40,894 nt of DNA from Acidobacteriota bacterium (GTDB lineage Bacteria; Acidobacteriota; Vicinamibacteria; Marinacidobacterales; Marinacidobacteraceae), in contig JAJEFG010000107.1 of NCBI GenBank assembly GCA_022820545.1, forward strand, positions 93,579 through 134,472, in the 5' to 3' direction. Below, one piece after another: positions 24,627 to 32,761 of the stretch (position 1 is its first letter; each line of letters starts with the position of its first letter). The translations under genes and the position numbers were made by a program. Below the pieces are notes generated by a model. The model ran no database searches and was not told the origin of the DNA. It worked only from the letters and a program-made list of their open reading frames with translations.

Positions 24627-25734
24627 TCAGTTCTTCGAGCGGCTGGTAGGTGCGGCCCTGCGATTCGGCGACGGGCCCGCAGGTGAGCCGGCCCGCGTAG
24701 GTGTTCACGCCGGGCCGCAGGCAGCTGTCACGCCGCACGGCCTCCTCGAAGCCGTGGTTGGCGAGCGTGAGCGCGTACTCGAGCGTCACGTTGGTGAGCG
24801 CGTACGTCGACGTTCGCGGCATGGCGCCCGGCATGTTGGCCACGCAGTAGTGGACCACGCCGTCCACCACGAAGGTGGGTTTCGAGTGGGTCGTGGGCCG
24901 CGTGGTCTCGCAGCACCCGCCCTGGTCCACCGCCACGTCCACGATGACCGCGCCCTCCCGCATCGCGGCGACCATCTCCCGGGTGATGATGCGCGGCGCG
25001 GCGGCGCCGGGAACGAGGACCGCGCCGACCACCAGGTCCGCCTCGGCGAGCGAGGCCGCCAGGGTGACCGCGCTCGACTTGAGGGTCGTGACCCGGCTCC
25101 CGAAGATGTCGTCGAGGTAGCGCATGCGGGCGGAACTCTTTTCGAGGATGGTGACCTCGGCGCCGATCCCGACCGCGAGCTTCGCGGCGTTGAGTCCCAC
25201 GACGCCCCCGCCGACGATGACCGCGCGGCCCCGGGGCACCCCGGGGACTCCGCCGAGCAGGATTCCCGACCCGCCGCAGGAACGGTGGAGGTGATGCGCG
25301 CCTTCCTGGATCGCCATGCGGCCCGCCACCTCGCTCATCGGCGTCAGGAGCGGCAGGCTTCCGTCGGGCGCCGTGATGGTCTCGTAGGCGATCGCCGTGA
25401 CGCCCCGGGACAGCAGCCCCTCGGTCAGGTCGGGGAGCGGCGCCAGATGGAGATAGGTGTACAGGATCTGCCCCTCGCGGAGCAGCTCCACTTCCTCGGG
25501 CTGAACCTCCTTGACCTTGATCAGGAGATCACAGGTTTCGAAGACCTCATCGCGGGTGTCCACGATCCGCGCTCCCGCCGCGGCGAACTCGTCGTCGGAG
25601 ATCAGGCTGCCGTTCCCGGCGCCCGACTCGACGAGGACCTCGTGCCCGGCGGCGACCAGGGTGTCGACGCCCCCGGGGACCAGTCCGACCCGGTTCTCGC
25701 TGTCCTTGATCTCCCGGACCGTCCCGATCCTCAT
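24619..25734 (-). CDS. ald: Alanine dehydrogenase
   Basis: NAD-dependent interconversion of L-alanine with pyruvate plus ammonia. Its 371 residues are standard. The N-terminal substrate domain shows [12 protein letters not shown]-type sequence ([16 protein letters not shown]) and VKVKE-type [27 protein letters not shown] leads to the Rossmann [10 protein letters not shown] motif. Then come [23 protein letters not shown] and the terminal catalytic region [19 protein letters not shown] at 25734 overlaps the bactofilin stop as ATGA. Coupling to a cytoskeletal gene is unusual; roles in alanine catabolism or alanine supply are both possible. Confidence 0.95.
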   Translation of the reverse strand: MRIGTVREIKDSENRVGLVPGGVDTLVAAGHEVLVESGAGNGSLISDDEFAAAGARIVDTRDEVFETCDLLIKVKEVQPEEVELLREGQILYTYLHLAPLPDLTEGLLSRGVTAIAYETITAPDGSLPLLTPMSEVAGRMAIQEGAHHLHRSCGGSGILLGGVPGVPRGRAVIVGGGVVGLNAAKLAVGIGAEVTILEKSSARMRYLDDIFGSRVTTLKSSAVTLAASLAEADLVVGAVLVPGAAAPRIITREMVAAMREGAVIVDVAVDQGGCCETTRPTTHSKPTFVVDGVVHYCVANMPGAMPRTSTYALTNVTLEYALTLANHGFEEAVRRDSCLRPGVNTYAGRLTCGPVAESQGRTYQPLEELIA

Positions 25735-26129
25735 GCAGGCTTCTCGTCCCTGGGAGCCTTCTTTTCCGGCTTCGGTTCCTGCTTGCTGCGGGTCCGCACC
25801 GTCCCCTCGAAGGTGGCTCCCGCGTGGACGACCACCGTGGCGGCCAGGATCCCTCCGGTAAGGACTCCCGACGCCCCGATTTCGGCCTTCTCGACCGCCT
25901 CCACGTCGCCGGTCACCCGGCCGTGAATCGTCACGTTCCGGGCCAGGATGTCGGCTTCGACCTGGCCGCCCTCCGGAATCAGCACCGCGGCGGTGCTCTC
26001 CACCGAGCCCTTCAGGCGACCCTGGATGCAGATGTCCTCCCGGGTCGTGATCTTGCCTTCGACGAGGGTGTCCTGCCCGATCCAGGTCGAGCGGGCGCCC
26101 CGTTCGGGAGCGGGAGGCGTTTCGGTCAT
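25731..26129 (-). CDS. Bactofilin
   Basis: A polymer-forming cytoskeletal protein (PF04519) whose filaments localise wall- or motility-related enzymes at the membrane. The product has about 132 residues. A short N-terminal tail is followed by the right-handed beta-helix core: [28 protein letters not shown], then repeated short hydrophobic strands with glycine turns ([34 protein letters not shown]). A charged Lys/Glu/Pro tail ends it. ATG at 26129 is chosen because AGAGG precedes it. The frame also holds an ATG at 26168 and, further up, reads into tRNA-Gly, which cannot be coding. The stop overlaps the ald start. Confidence 0.93.
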   Translation of the reverse strand: MTETPPAPERGARSTWIGQDTLVEGKITTREDICIQGRLKGSVESTAAVLIPEGGQVEADILARNVTIHGRVTGDVEAVEKAEIGASGVLTGGILAATVVVHAGATFEGTVRTRSKQEPKPEKKAPRDEKPA

Positions 26130-26195
26130 GAATGCCTCTTCTTCATGGGTGCGACGGAATATGGCCATGGGACGGAACGGAACAGGGAAACAGGA

Positions 26196-26271
26196 TGGAG
26201 CGGGCGACGGGGCTCGAACCCGCGACACCGAGCTTGGGAAGCTCGTACTCTGCCAACTGAGATACGCCCGC
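26196..26271 (-). tRNA. tRNA-Gly (anticodon CCC), CCA encoded
   Basis: On the minus strand the acceptor stem is GCGGGCG with CGCCCGC, with discriminator T followed by genomic CCA. The anticodon stem is CGAGC with GCTCG around loop TTCCCAA, giving anticodon CCC (Gly, GGG). The T stem and loop are GCGGG TTCGAGC CCCGT, with one non-Watson-Crick pair. The gene is 76 nt, immediately upstream of the bactofilin gene and probably on the same transcript. Confidence 0.95.
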
Positions 26272-26417
26272 CCGGGGCCGGGGATTCTACTCTTCGGCGA
26301 CTTCCCGCATCGGCGGAACCCGGGGCGATGCTGGCGCAGACGGCGGTCATCGTCGGATTCGTCGTCGGCGTCGTGCCCCTCCTGGGATAGCCGCTTCCGC
26401 GCGCCTGCGCGGGAGCT

Positions 26418-27791
26418 TCAACGCAGGCTCTCCAGCAGGGCCAGGAGTTCGTCGCGGCGGGTCTCGGCCAGCCCCTCGCGGTACGCCTCGAGGGTCAACC
26501 GCATCACGGGTTCGGTGTTCGACGGCCGGAGGGTGAAGCGCCAATCCGGAAAATCGATCGCGAGTCCGTCCAGCGTGTTCACCTTCCCGCCGGGAAAGCT
26601 CTCGCGCACCAGGCGGAAGGCGGCGGCCGGGTCGGACACCACGCGGCTCTCCTCGTCCACCGTGAAGTAGCGCCGGCGCAGATCGCCCGCCAGTTCGGAG
26701 AGCGGCCTTCCCGAGTCCCGGATCCGCTCGATCATCAGCAGGATGGGCAGCAGGGCGTTGTCCGCGTAGCCGGCGGCCCGAAAGAAGAAGTGTCCGCTGA
26801 GTTCGCCGCCGAACCTGGCGTCCTCCTGCCGCATCCGCCGCTTCAGATAGGCGTGGCCCACCCGTCCGGCGCGCGGCAGGCCGCCCGCCCGGCTCACCTC
26901 GTCCGGCACCGCCCGTGAGGAGCGCAGGTCGAAGACGATCGGAGTGCCCGGTTCCTTGGCGATCTCGGCCGGCGCCAGCAGGGCCGTCGCGAAGTCCCCC
27001 GGGATGTGCCGTCCCTGGTCGTCCACGAAGACGCACCGGTCCGCGTCCCCGTCCCAGAGGACGCCGAAATCGGCCTTCTCTTCGAGGACCCGGCGCACCA
27101 GGGGCTCCCGGTTCCGGGGATCGAGCGGGTTGGCGCCGCGGTTCGGGAAGGCGCCGTCGGGCCGGAACTGCACCGCCACGAACTCGCCGGGAACCGCGGA
27201 GAAGACCTCGCCCGCCATGAGTCCCCCCATGCCGTTCCCGGCGTCGAGCACCACGCGCAGCGCCGGCAGCGAGCGGAAGTCCACGACGCTCATGAGAAAC
27301 GCCCGGTACTCGGCGGCGATCTCGCGCGTCGGTCCGGTTGCCGGGGCGGGTGGCAGGTCCTCCGGTGGATCGGGAACCTCCTCCACCAGCCGGCGCACTT
27401 CCGGCAGTCCGTTCTCCTGGAACACGGGGGCCGCGTCGCGTTCGACGAGCTTGATTCCGTTGTCCCCGGGAGGATTGTGCGAGGCGGTGATCACGGCCCC
27501 GCCGTCGAGGCGGTCATGGCGGACGGCGAACCACATGGCGTCGGTCGGCAACATCCCGTAGTCGCAGATTTCGACGTTCGGCCCCTCGAGGCCGGCGGCG
27601 AACGCCCCGGCGAGCGCCGGGCTGGTGAGCCGGGCGTCGCGGGCGATGCCGATGCGCCCGCCTCCGAGCCAGGTGGCGAACGCGCGGCCGACGCGCCAGG
27701 CCAGTGCGGGAGACAGCGGCGCCGGCGCCGCCCCGCGGACGTCGTAGGCCTTGAACAGCCCGGCTTCGCCGGCGCTCAGTCGTCGGGCCAT
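26418..27791 (-). CDS. Phosphomannomutase/phosphoglucomutase
   Basis: An alpha-D-phosphohexomutase that interconverts hexose 6- and 1-phosphates for nucleotide-sugar synthesis. Its 457 residues carry all four domain signatures: the phosphoserine loop VITASHNPPGDNGIK, the metal loop LWDGDADRCVF, the sugar-binding loop GGELSGHFFF, and the phosphate-binding loop LRPSNTEPVMRL near the C-terminus. ATG at 27791 begins MARRLSAGEAGLFKAYDVRG, which matches the family start. It overlaps the upstream nucleotidyltransferase by 16 bases, so the pair probably makes GDP-mannose or another activated sugar for surface glycans. Preference for mannose or glucose is not decided. Confidence 0.93.
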   Translation of the reverse strand: MARRLSAGEAGLFKAYDVRGAAPAPLSPALAWRVGRAFATWLGGGRIGIARDARLTSPALAGAFAAGLEGPNVEICDYGMLPTDAMWFAVRHDRLDGGAVITASHNPPGDNGIKLVERDAAPVFQENGLPEVRRLVEEVPDPPEDLPPAPATGPTREIAAEYRAFLMSVVDFRSLPALRVVLDAGNGMGGLMAGEVFSAVPGEFVAVQFRPDGAFPNRGANPLDPRNREPLVRRVLEEKADFGVLWDGDADRCVFVDDQGRHIPGDFATALLAPAEIAKEPGTPIVFDLRSSRAVPDEVSRAGGLPRAGRVGHAYLKRRMRQEDARFGGELSGHFFFRAAGYADNALLPILLMIERIRDSGRPLSELAGDLRRRYFTVDEESRVVSDPAAAFRLVRESFPGGKVNTLDGLAIDFPDWRFTLRPSNTEPVMRLTLEAYREGLAETRRDELLALLESLR

Positions 27792-28852
27792 GGAACGGTG
27801 CTGTGGGCGGCGACGGTGCTCTTGTCGCCGAGGACCGCTCCCGAGAGGCGGGCTCCCGGGCCGACGAAGCTGCTGACTCCGAGAATCGCTCCCGACACGG
27901 CGGCGTCCTCGCTGATCCGCGTGTGCGCCCACAGGATCGAGTCCTTCACCCGCGCGTTCGCCTCCACCCGGACCTGCCGTCCGAGCACCGCGTAGGGGCC
28001 GATCTCGGCGTCCTCGCGAACCTGTGCTTCCGGTCCCACCAGGGAGGGGCCGATGAGGCGGGCGCGCGGGTGGACGGAGGCGGTTTCGTCCACGATGACT
28101 CCACCCGGGTTGGGCCGCCCCACTCCCGGAATCCGTATCCTGCCGTCGAGGGCGTCCCGGTGGGCCTGCCGGTACCGCGAAGGAACCCCGATGTCCGTGA
28201 AGTAGCCCTCGTGCCGGTACGCCGCGACCGGACCGCCGGCCGCCACCACCGCCGGGAACACCTCGTGTTCCAGCGAACACGCGCCCCGTTCCGGGATGAA
28301 CTCGAAGATGCCCGGATCCATGACGTAGGCGCCGATGCTGATCTCGCCCGGCTCCGGCGAATCCGGCTTCTCGCTGAAGCTGAGGACGCGGGGTGTTCCG
28401 CCGGCCTCGGGCGCCCCGGTCCGGACCAGCCCGTAGGGCGAAGCGTCGCGCACCGGGGTCAACGCGAGCGTGAGCCTGGCCCCGGCGGACTCATGGTTGT
28501 CGACCAGCGCCCGGACGTCGAGGTCGGTCAGCGAGTCGCCGTTCAGGCAAACGAAGGGTTCGGAGAGCAGCGACCTCGCGTGTCCGATGGCGCCCCCCGT
28601 CCCGAGCGGCTTCGGCTCCACCGAATACCGGAGGGACACGCCGAACGCGTTCCCGTCGCCGAAGGTCGCCTCGATCCGCCGGGGGAGCGAGGCCAGGCAG
28701 AGAATGACGTCGGTGATTCCGGCCCGGCGCAGCAGTTCGAACTGGGTTGCGAGGAAGGGACGGGCAAGAAGGGGAACGATCGCCTTCGGACGGCGGAACG
28801 TGAGCGGACGCAGCCGGAGCGCCTTTCCCCCGATGAGAATGACCGCCTTCAT
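27776..28852 (-). CDS. Sugar-1-phosphate nucleotidyltransferase with left-handed beta-helix
   Basis: A 358-residue nucleotidyltransferase (mannose-1-phosphate guanylyltransferase/GlmU-like architecture). The N-terminal Rossmann domain (1-230) contains PKAIVPLLARPFLATQFELLRRAG, EPKPLGTGGAI and LNGDSLTDLD. The C-terminal part (about 245-358) is a hexapeptide-repeat beta-helix (IGPSLVGPEAQVREDAEIGPYAVLG). The nucleotide loop reads GGKALRLRP, whereas the family usually has GGxGTRLxP; the second glycine and the threonine are replaced. ATG at 28852 (MKAVILIGG) is chosen over 15 additional in-frame upstream residues. It overlaps the mutase gene that follows, supporting a GDP-mannose-type pathway. 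Confidence 0.9.
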   Translation of the reverse strand: MKAVILIGGKALRLRPLTFRRPKAIVPLLARPFLATQFELLRRAGITDVILCLASLPRRIEATFGDGNAFGVSLRYSVEPKPLGTGGAIGHARSLLSEPFVCLNGDSLTDLDVRALVDNHESAGARLTLALTPVRDASPYGLVRTGAPEAGGTPRVLSFSEKPDSPEPGEISIGAYVMDPGIFEFIPERGACSLEHEVFPAVVAAGGPVAAYRHEGYFTDIGVPSRYRQAHRDALDGRIRIPGVGRPNPGGVIVDETASVHPRARLIGPSLVGPEAQVREDAEIGPYAVLGRQVRVEANARVKDSILWAHTRISEDAAVSGAILGVSSFVGPGARLSGAVLGDKSTVAAHSTVPWPDD

Positions 28853-28947
28853 CGAACCGCCGGACAGGATACTCCCCGCGCGGGCTGCTGATAGCATCCG
28901 GTGTCCGCGCTCGAGGCGCGGAGAACTCCTTCCACCGTGTACCGGAG

Positions 28948-29481
28948 ATGAGCGTGGCGAACCGCCTTACGCTACTGCGGATCCTGTTGACGCCGTTTGT
29001 GGCGGTGGCCCTGCTCGCCTCGTTCCCCGGCTGGCAACTGGTGAGCGCGGGCCTCGTGGCCGGCGGGGCGCTGACCGACCTGCTCGACGGGCACATCGCC
29101 CGCCGCCGGAACCAGATCACGGCGCTGGGAACGCTGCTGGATCCGATCGCCGACAAGTTCTTCATTTCGACGATCTTCATCTGCCTGGTGGCGCGGGGTC
29201 TGTGCCCGGCCTGGGTCGCGATCGTGATCGTGGGACGGGAGTTCGCGGTGACGGCGCTCCGGATGGTGGCGCTCCAGCGGGGGAGCAGCGTGCCGGTCAA
29301 TCTGCTCGGGAAGATCAAGATGCACGCGCAGGTGTACGCCGCCCTCCTCGTCCTGGCGGGCGCCTTCTACGAGGTCCTGGCGCCCTTCGGGGTGTTGGGG
29401 CTCTGGATCGCCGCCTTCCTCACCGCGTGGTCCGGCTTCTCCTACTTCGCCGGAGCGCGGAGCGTCGCGCTCTCTGGCTGA
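28948..29481 (+). CDS. pgsA: CDP-diacylglycerol-glycerol-3-phosphate 3-phosphatidyltransferase
   Basis: Makes phosphatidylglycerol phosphate in the inner membrane. In 177 residues with about four hydrophobic segments, the CDP-alcohol phosphotransferase signature is complete: D-x2-DG-x2-AR-x8-G-x3-D-x3-D in DLLDGHIARRR...GTLLDPIADK (about residues 48-74). The start is ambiguous: ATG at 28948 directly touches GGAG, while GTG at 28954 has it at ideal spacing and would give VANRLTLLRI, close to the family N-terminus. Other members of the family share this motif, but length and NRLTLLRI favour PgsA. It diverges from the nucleotidyltransferase gene. Confidence 0.93.
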   Translation: MSVANRLTLLRILLTPFVAVALLASFPGWQLVSAGLVAGGALTDLLDGHIARRRNQITALGTLLDPIADKFFISTIFICLVARGLCPAWVAIVIVGREFAVTALRMVALQRGSSVPVNLLGKIKMHAQVYAALLVLAGAFYEVLAPFGVLGLWIAAFLTAWSGFSYFAGARSVALSG

Positions 29482-29506
29482 ACCGGGGTCGGCCTCGCGC
29501 CGCCTC

Positions 29507-29926
29507 GTGCACGCCCTGCCCGAGGTGTTCCTGGGTGCGGACGCCGTAGCCGGTCTGGATGGGTCCCGCGGCTTCCTCTACGGGGAAAAACGCCACCGGC
29601 AGGTGGACGTCCTGGGCTTCGAGCCGGCGCCGGAGGCGGCGCTCGAAGGCCTCGTAGAGCGCCGGCTCGACCGGTCCGAGATTCAGGGATGGCGCATCGT
29701 CGGGGTGGCGGTCGAGCTGGCGGACGTCGAACGTGGCGGGGAGACGCTGCTCGAGGGGCTGGTGGCGGGCGATGTCGTGATCGCCGCCGCCGCCGCCGCT
29801 CCCGGCCGGCGGCCCGCGCTCCGGATCCTGGTCCACCGGGGAGACGGCCTGGCAGCGTTGCGGAACCCGTCCCGCTCGGAGCGCCGGCCCGGAGCGCCGG
29901 CCTCCGGCCGGGAGCGCCGACCGTAG
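29507..29926 (+). CDS. Hypothetical protein after pgsA
   Basis: Not recognised. An acidic frame of about 139 residues with strongly GC-biased third positions. GTG at 29507 is the first conventional start, but the frame is open back into the end of pgsA. Visible segments are RGFLYGEKRHRQVDVLGFEPAP, WRIVGVAVELADVERG and VVIAAAAAA. This strand pattern loosely recalls JAB/MPN-type folds without the metal-binding histidines, which is only an impression. The last residues (GAPASGRERRP) come from a palindromic repeat. A minus-strand frame over the same bases (29420-29836) looks less protein-like. It is convergent with bamD. Confidence 0.45.
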   Translation: MHALPEVFLGADAVAGLDGSRGFLYGEKRHRQVDVLGFEPAPEAALEGLVERRLDRSEIQGWRIVGVAVELADVERGGETLLEGLVAGDVVIAAAAAAPGRRPALRILVHRGDGLAALRNPSRSERRPGAPASGRERRP

Positions 29927-29939
29927 GGAGGCGAAACTC
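29891..29939. repeat. REP-like palindrome, second locus
   Basis: The first 21 bases (29891-29911), containing GCCGGCCTCCGGCCGG, are identical to 12528-12548 at the deiminase 3' end. Both loci also share GCGAAACTC on the downstream side (12563-12571 and 29931-29939). A partial extra GGAGCGCCGG unit precedes it. It lies at the end of the unrecognised ORF and just before the bamD stop on the other strand, a convergent site. Confidence 0.8.
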
Positions 29940-29948
29940 GGGAGGGAC

Positions 29949-30752
29949 TCAGGTGCGCGCGAGGATCTCGCGGATCCGTTCGCGCGCCGCTTCCGTGTAG
30001 GGGCTCTCCGAGTGCTCCTCGACGATCTTCTGGTAGTGGACGAGCGCCTCCTGCTCGCGTCCGCACTCGGTGAGCGCCCGGCCCAGCCGGTGACGGACCT
30101 CCGCGAGGCGGTCGAAATCGGGGTAGTTCGCCAGGATCTCCTCGAGCCGGGGAATGGCGCCCCGGCACCAGCCCCGGTGGTCCTGGTAGAACTCGGCCTT
30201 CAGCAGCACCGAGGTGGCGAGGTCGTTCCGGCACTCCACGAGGTGGACCCGTGCGTCCTCGGCGTAGCGGGAGTTCGGGTACAGCTCGAGCAGCTTCTCG
30301 AACTCGGTCGCCGCGAGTTCGGTGTCTTCCTGGTCCCGGTCCGCGCTGCGGCGCCGCTTGAAATGGCCGAACGCGATCTGGAACTGCGCGTAGTCGGCCC
30401 GTGGATGGTTCGGGAAGAAGGTCAGGTAGTCCCGGTACTCGGTCGCCGCCAGGAGCGCGTTCTGGGCGCCGCGCTGGTTGTAGTACGTGTCGGCGATTCC
30501 CAGGCGGGCGTCCCCGGCGAACTGGCTGCGCGGGTAGCTGTCGAGCAACTGGCGAAACCAGGTGCGGGCCGTTTCCCAGTCGCGGTCCTCGAGGCTCTGC
30601 TGCCCGAGCGCCAGCAGCCGCCGGTCGGCCTGCGCTCCGGTCGGGATCTCCGCCAGCGGCCCGGAGCTGCACGCGAGACCCAGCAGCACGACTCCCGCCA
30701 CGGCGGGGGTCAGGAAGGTCCGGCGGGTGGAGCCGGCGGGGTCAGGAACCAT
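29949..30752 (-). CDS. bamD: Outer membrane assembly lipoprotein BamD
   Basis: A component of the BAM complex that inserts beta-barrel proteins in the outer membrane. The product has 267 residues with a lipoprotein signal (FLTPAVAGVVLLGLAC, lipobox LGLAC near residue 29). Five TPR-like repeats follow, for example ALGQQSLEDRDWETARTWFRQLLDSYPRSQFAGDARLGIADTYY, the BamD/YfiO hallmark, and FEKLLELYPNSRYAEDARVHLVECRNDLA. ATG at 30752 gives a clean signal peptide; about 59 extra in-frame residues upstream overlap the thioesterase gene and are not family-like. It is the last gene of the def-fmt-rsmB-rpe series. Confidence 0.92.
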   Translation of the reverse strand: MVPDPAGSTRRTFLTPAVAGVVLLGLACSSGPLAEIPTGAQADRRLLALGQQSLEDRDWETARTWFRQLLDSYPRSQFAGDARLGIADTYYNQRGAQNALLAATEYRDYLTFFPNHPRADYAQFQIAFGHFKRRRSADRDQEDTELAATEFEKLLELYPNSRYAEDARVHLVECRNDLATSVLLKAEFYQDHRGWCRGAIPRLEEILANYPDFDRLAEVRHRLGRALTECGREQEALVHYQKIVEEHSESPYTEAARERIREILART

Positions 30753-30786
30753 GGAACACAGCGGAAAGGCCGCAGCCGACGAAATG

Positions 30787-31248
30787 CTAGCGTTTGACCG
30801 GAGGTTCGTCGGGCGCGCTTCGTTCCAGGGCGTCCCGGACGGGCGAGGGCAGGCGGCGGGCGCGGCCATCGGGCCCCACGGCCGCGTGGCGGGTCTCGGC
30901 GGTCGCGACCAGCTTGCCGTCCGCGGCACGCACCACGCGGTACTCGAACCCGATGCCGGAACGCCGATACCGGTAGGCGGTGGCCTCGACGATCAGCTCG
31001 TCGTCGTAGTGCGTGGCATGCCGGTAGCGGCACCGCACTTCGATGACCGGCAGGTGAACGCCTCCCGCCTCCAGCTCCCGGTACGACAGGGCGTGTTCCT
31101 TGAGCCAACGGGTCCGCGCCACCTCGAGCCAGGGAAGGTAGGCGCCGTGATACCCGACGCCCATCTGGTCGGTCTCCGCGTAACGGACGCGGATCGAGAC
31201 CCGGGTGGGCGCGGCGGACGGTGCGGTCCCGCCCGCGCGATCCGTCAC
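30787..31248 (-). CDS. ybgC: Acyl-CoA thioesterase, YbgC/4HBT hot-dog family
   Basis: A 153-residue hot-dog-fold thioesterase. VRYAETDQMGVGYHGAYLPWLEVARTRWL (about 21-49) is the 4-hydroxybenzoyl-CoA thioesterase signature, with the catalytic Asp in ETDQMG. CRYRHATHYDDELIVEATAYRYRRSGIGFEYRV follows. YbgC proteins act on acyl-CoA or acyl carrier protein and are commonly encoded near Tol-Pal or envelope genes; here bamD follows by 34 bases. The GTG start overlaps the rpe stop as GTGA. Substrate is not known. Confidence 0.9.
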   Translation of the reverse strand: MTDRAGGTAPSAAPTRVSIRVRYAETDQMGVGYHGAYLPWLEVARTRWLKEHALSYRELEAGGVHLPVIEVRCRYRHATHYDDELIVEATAYRYRRSGIGFEYRVVRAADGKLVATAETRHAAVGPDGRARRLPSPVRDALERSAPDEPPVKR

Positions 31249-31889
31249 GCCGCGAGCATCTCCCGGACCGCGGCCGCCGGATCGGAGGCCCCGAACACCG
31301 CCGATCCCGCCACCAGCACGTCGGCGCCCGCGTCGCGGGCCGCCGCAACCCGCGAGGCGTTGATGCCGCCGTCCACCACGATCTCGAGGGATGGGTTGTG
31401 CTGCTCCGCGAGCCGCCGGACCTGGCGGACGCGGTCCATGCTGCCTTCGATGAAGCGCTGCCCGCCCCAGCCCGGGTTGACCGACATGACGACGACGTAG
31501 TCCACGGCTGCCAGCGCCTCCTCGAGCGATGCCAGCGGGGAGAGCGGATTGATCGCCAGTCCGGGCCGGACGTCGAGCGAGCGGAGGTCCGAAATCGTCT
31601 TGTGAAGATGGGGCACGGCTTCGGGATGCACCGCGATCGCGTCCGCGCCGGCGTCCGCATAGGCCCTGATGTGTTCCGGAGCGTTCTCGATCATCAGGTG
31701 CGCGTCGAGCGGCAGGTCCGTGCAGCGCCGGACCGCCGCCACCACCATCGGCCCGAAGGTCAGGTTGGGGACGTAGTGCCCGTCCATGACGTCGAGGTGC
31801 AGCCCGTGCGCCCCGGCCTCCTCCACCGTCCGGATCTCCTCCGCCAGGCGGGTGAAGTCGGCGGAGAGAAGCGAAGGGGTGAGCCGCAT
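31245..31889 (-). CDS. rpe: Ribulose-phosphate 3-epimerase
   Basis: Interconverts ribulose 5-phosphate and xylulose 5-phosphate in the pentose phosphate pathway. Its 214 residues are standard for this TIM barrel: LTPSLLSADFTRLAEEI, HLDVMDGHYVPNLTFGP (catalytic His/Asp and metal), DAHLMIENAPEHI, VVMSVNPGWGGQRFIEGSM, and VDGGINASRVAAARDAGADVLVAGSAVFG. The ATG start lies 18 bases after the PASTA gene and the stop overlaps the thioesterase start. Confidence 0.96.
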   Translation of the reverse strand: MRLTPSLLSADFTRLAEEIRTVEEAGAHGLHLDVMDGHYVPNLTFGPMVVAAVRRCTDLPLDAHLMIENAPEHIRAYADAGADAIAVHPEAVPHLHKTISDLRSLDVRPGLAINPLSPLASLEEALAAVDYVVVMSVNPGWGGQRFIEGSMDRVRQVRRLAEQHNPSLEIVVDGGINASRVAAARDAGADVLVAGSAVFGASDPAAAVREMLAA

Positions 31890-31907
31890 CCGGGTCCGCG
31901 GGCGAAT

Positions 31908-32672
31908 TTACCGGCTCAGGGTGAGCACGATCCGGTCGGTCCGGCTCACCTTGGCCCCTGCCGCGGGCACCTGGTCCACGACGATCCCCGCCGGAACCCC
32001 GCGGTAGGGGACGCTCCGGACGTCGCGCACCCGGACGGCGCTCCGGCTCAGGTCGTCGGCGATCTCCCCGTAGCGGCGGCCGATGAAATCGGGCATGACG
32101 AAGGACTCGGGCTCCGATCCGGAGGAGAGGAGGACCGAAACGGCGGTGTCGGGAACCGTCTCGCTGTAGGCCACGGGGGACTGCGCGATGACCCGGCCGG
32201 CGAGATAGGTGTCGCTCTCCACCTCGGCCACCCGTCCCACGGTGAGTTCCGCCGCCTCGAGCGCCCGCCGGGCCTCGGTGAGGGTGCTGCCCTCGAGCCG
32301 CGGAACGACCCGGCGGGTGGGCCCGAGGCTGCGGAACACCTGGACGGAGCGCCCGCGCTTGAAGAACGATCCCGGCGACGGTTCCTGGAAGACGATGCGG
32401 CCTTCCGGAACCTGGTCGTCGAAGCGGGCCTGGCCCTCCGCGAGCCGCAGTCCCACGCTGCCGAGCACGGCCTCGGCGGCCGCCACTTCGAGGCCGGTGA
32501 GATCCGGAACGGTGGGGTCCGCGGCGGAGGAGGCCACCAGGAACGTGGCGGCGGCCGCAAAGGCGAAGGTGGCCCCGAGCAGCGATCCGATCAGGAGGTA
32601 GTAGAGACCCCGCGACAGGCGTGACGTGGACGGTTTCCCGCCGCGCGCCCAGCGGATCCGGAAACTGCGCAA
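31908..32672 (-). CDS. Membrane-anchored protein with three PASTA domains
   Basis: A 254-residue protein: a basic N-terminal tail (1-22), one transmembrane helix (about 23-48, YLLIGSLLGATFAFAAAATFLV) and three PASTA repeats outside the cytoplasm. The repeats start at about VPDLTGLEVAAAEAVLGSVGL, VPRLEGSTLTEARRALEAAELTV and MPDFIGRRYGEIADDLSRSAV. PASTA domains bind peptidoglycan fragments in PknB-type kinases and some penicillin-binding proteins. Neither a kinase nor a transpeptidase domain is present, so it is a stand-alone sensor or adaptor. The TTG start at 32672 has weak Shine-Dalgarno support. It lies between rsmB (89 bases) and rpe (18 bases). Confidence 0.9.
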   Translation of the reverse strand: MRSFRIRWARGGKPSTSRLSRGLYYLLIGSLLGATFAFAAAATFLVASSAADPTVPDLTGLEVAAAEAVLGSVGLRLAEGQARFDDQVPEGRIVFQEPSPGSFFKRGRSVQVFRSLGPTRRVVPRLEGSTLTEARRALEAAELTVGRVAEVESDTYLAGRVIAQSPVAYSETVPDTAVSVLLSSGSEPESFVMPDFIGRRYGEIADDLSRSAVRVRDVRSVPYRGVPAGIVVDQVPAAGAKVSRTDRIVLTLSR

Positions 32673-32761
32673 GGTGGTGCTGCCTGCCGGAAGTGTAGTG
32701 TCGTCCGGGGGTCCGCGGACGGCTCAGGCGCGCGTTCGGGCGGCTGCCGGCGCGGACTCCC

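Noticed and set aside
26130-26228. N-terminal extension of the bactofilin
   Set aside because: The extra residues are a read-through of tRNA-Gly and lack a Shine-Dalgarno; ATG 26129 has AGAGG upstream.
29420-29836. Minus-strand ORF opposite the unrecognised gene after pgsA
   Set aside because: Composition is typical of antisense frames (Arg, Gln, His, Pro rich), and it crosses the pgsA 3' end. No BamD-linked gene such as lptE is recognisable in it.
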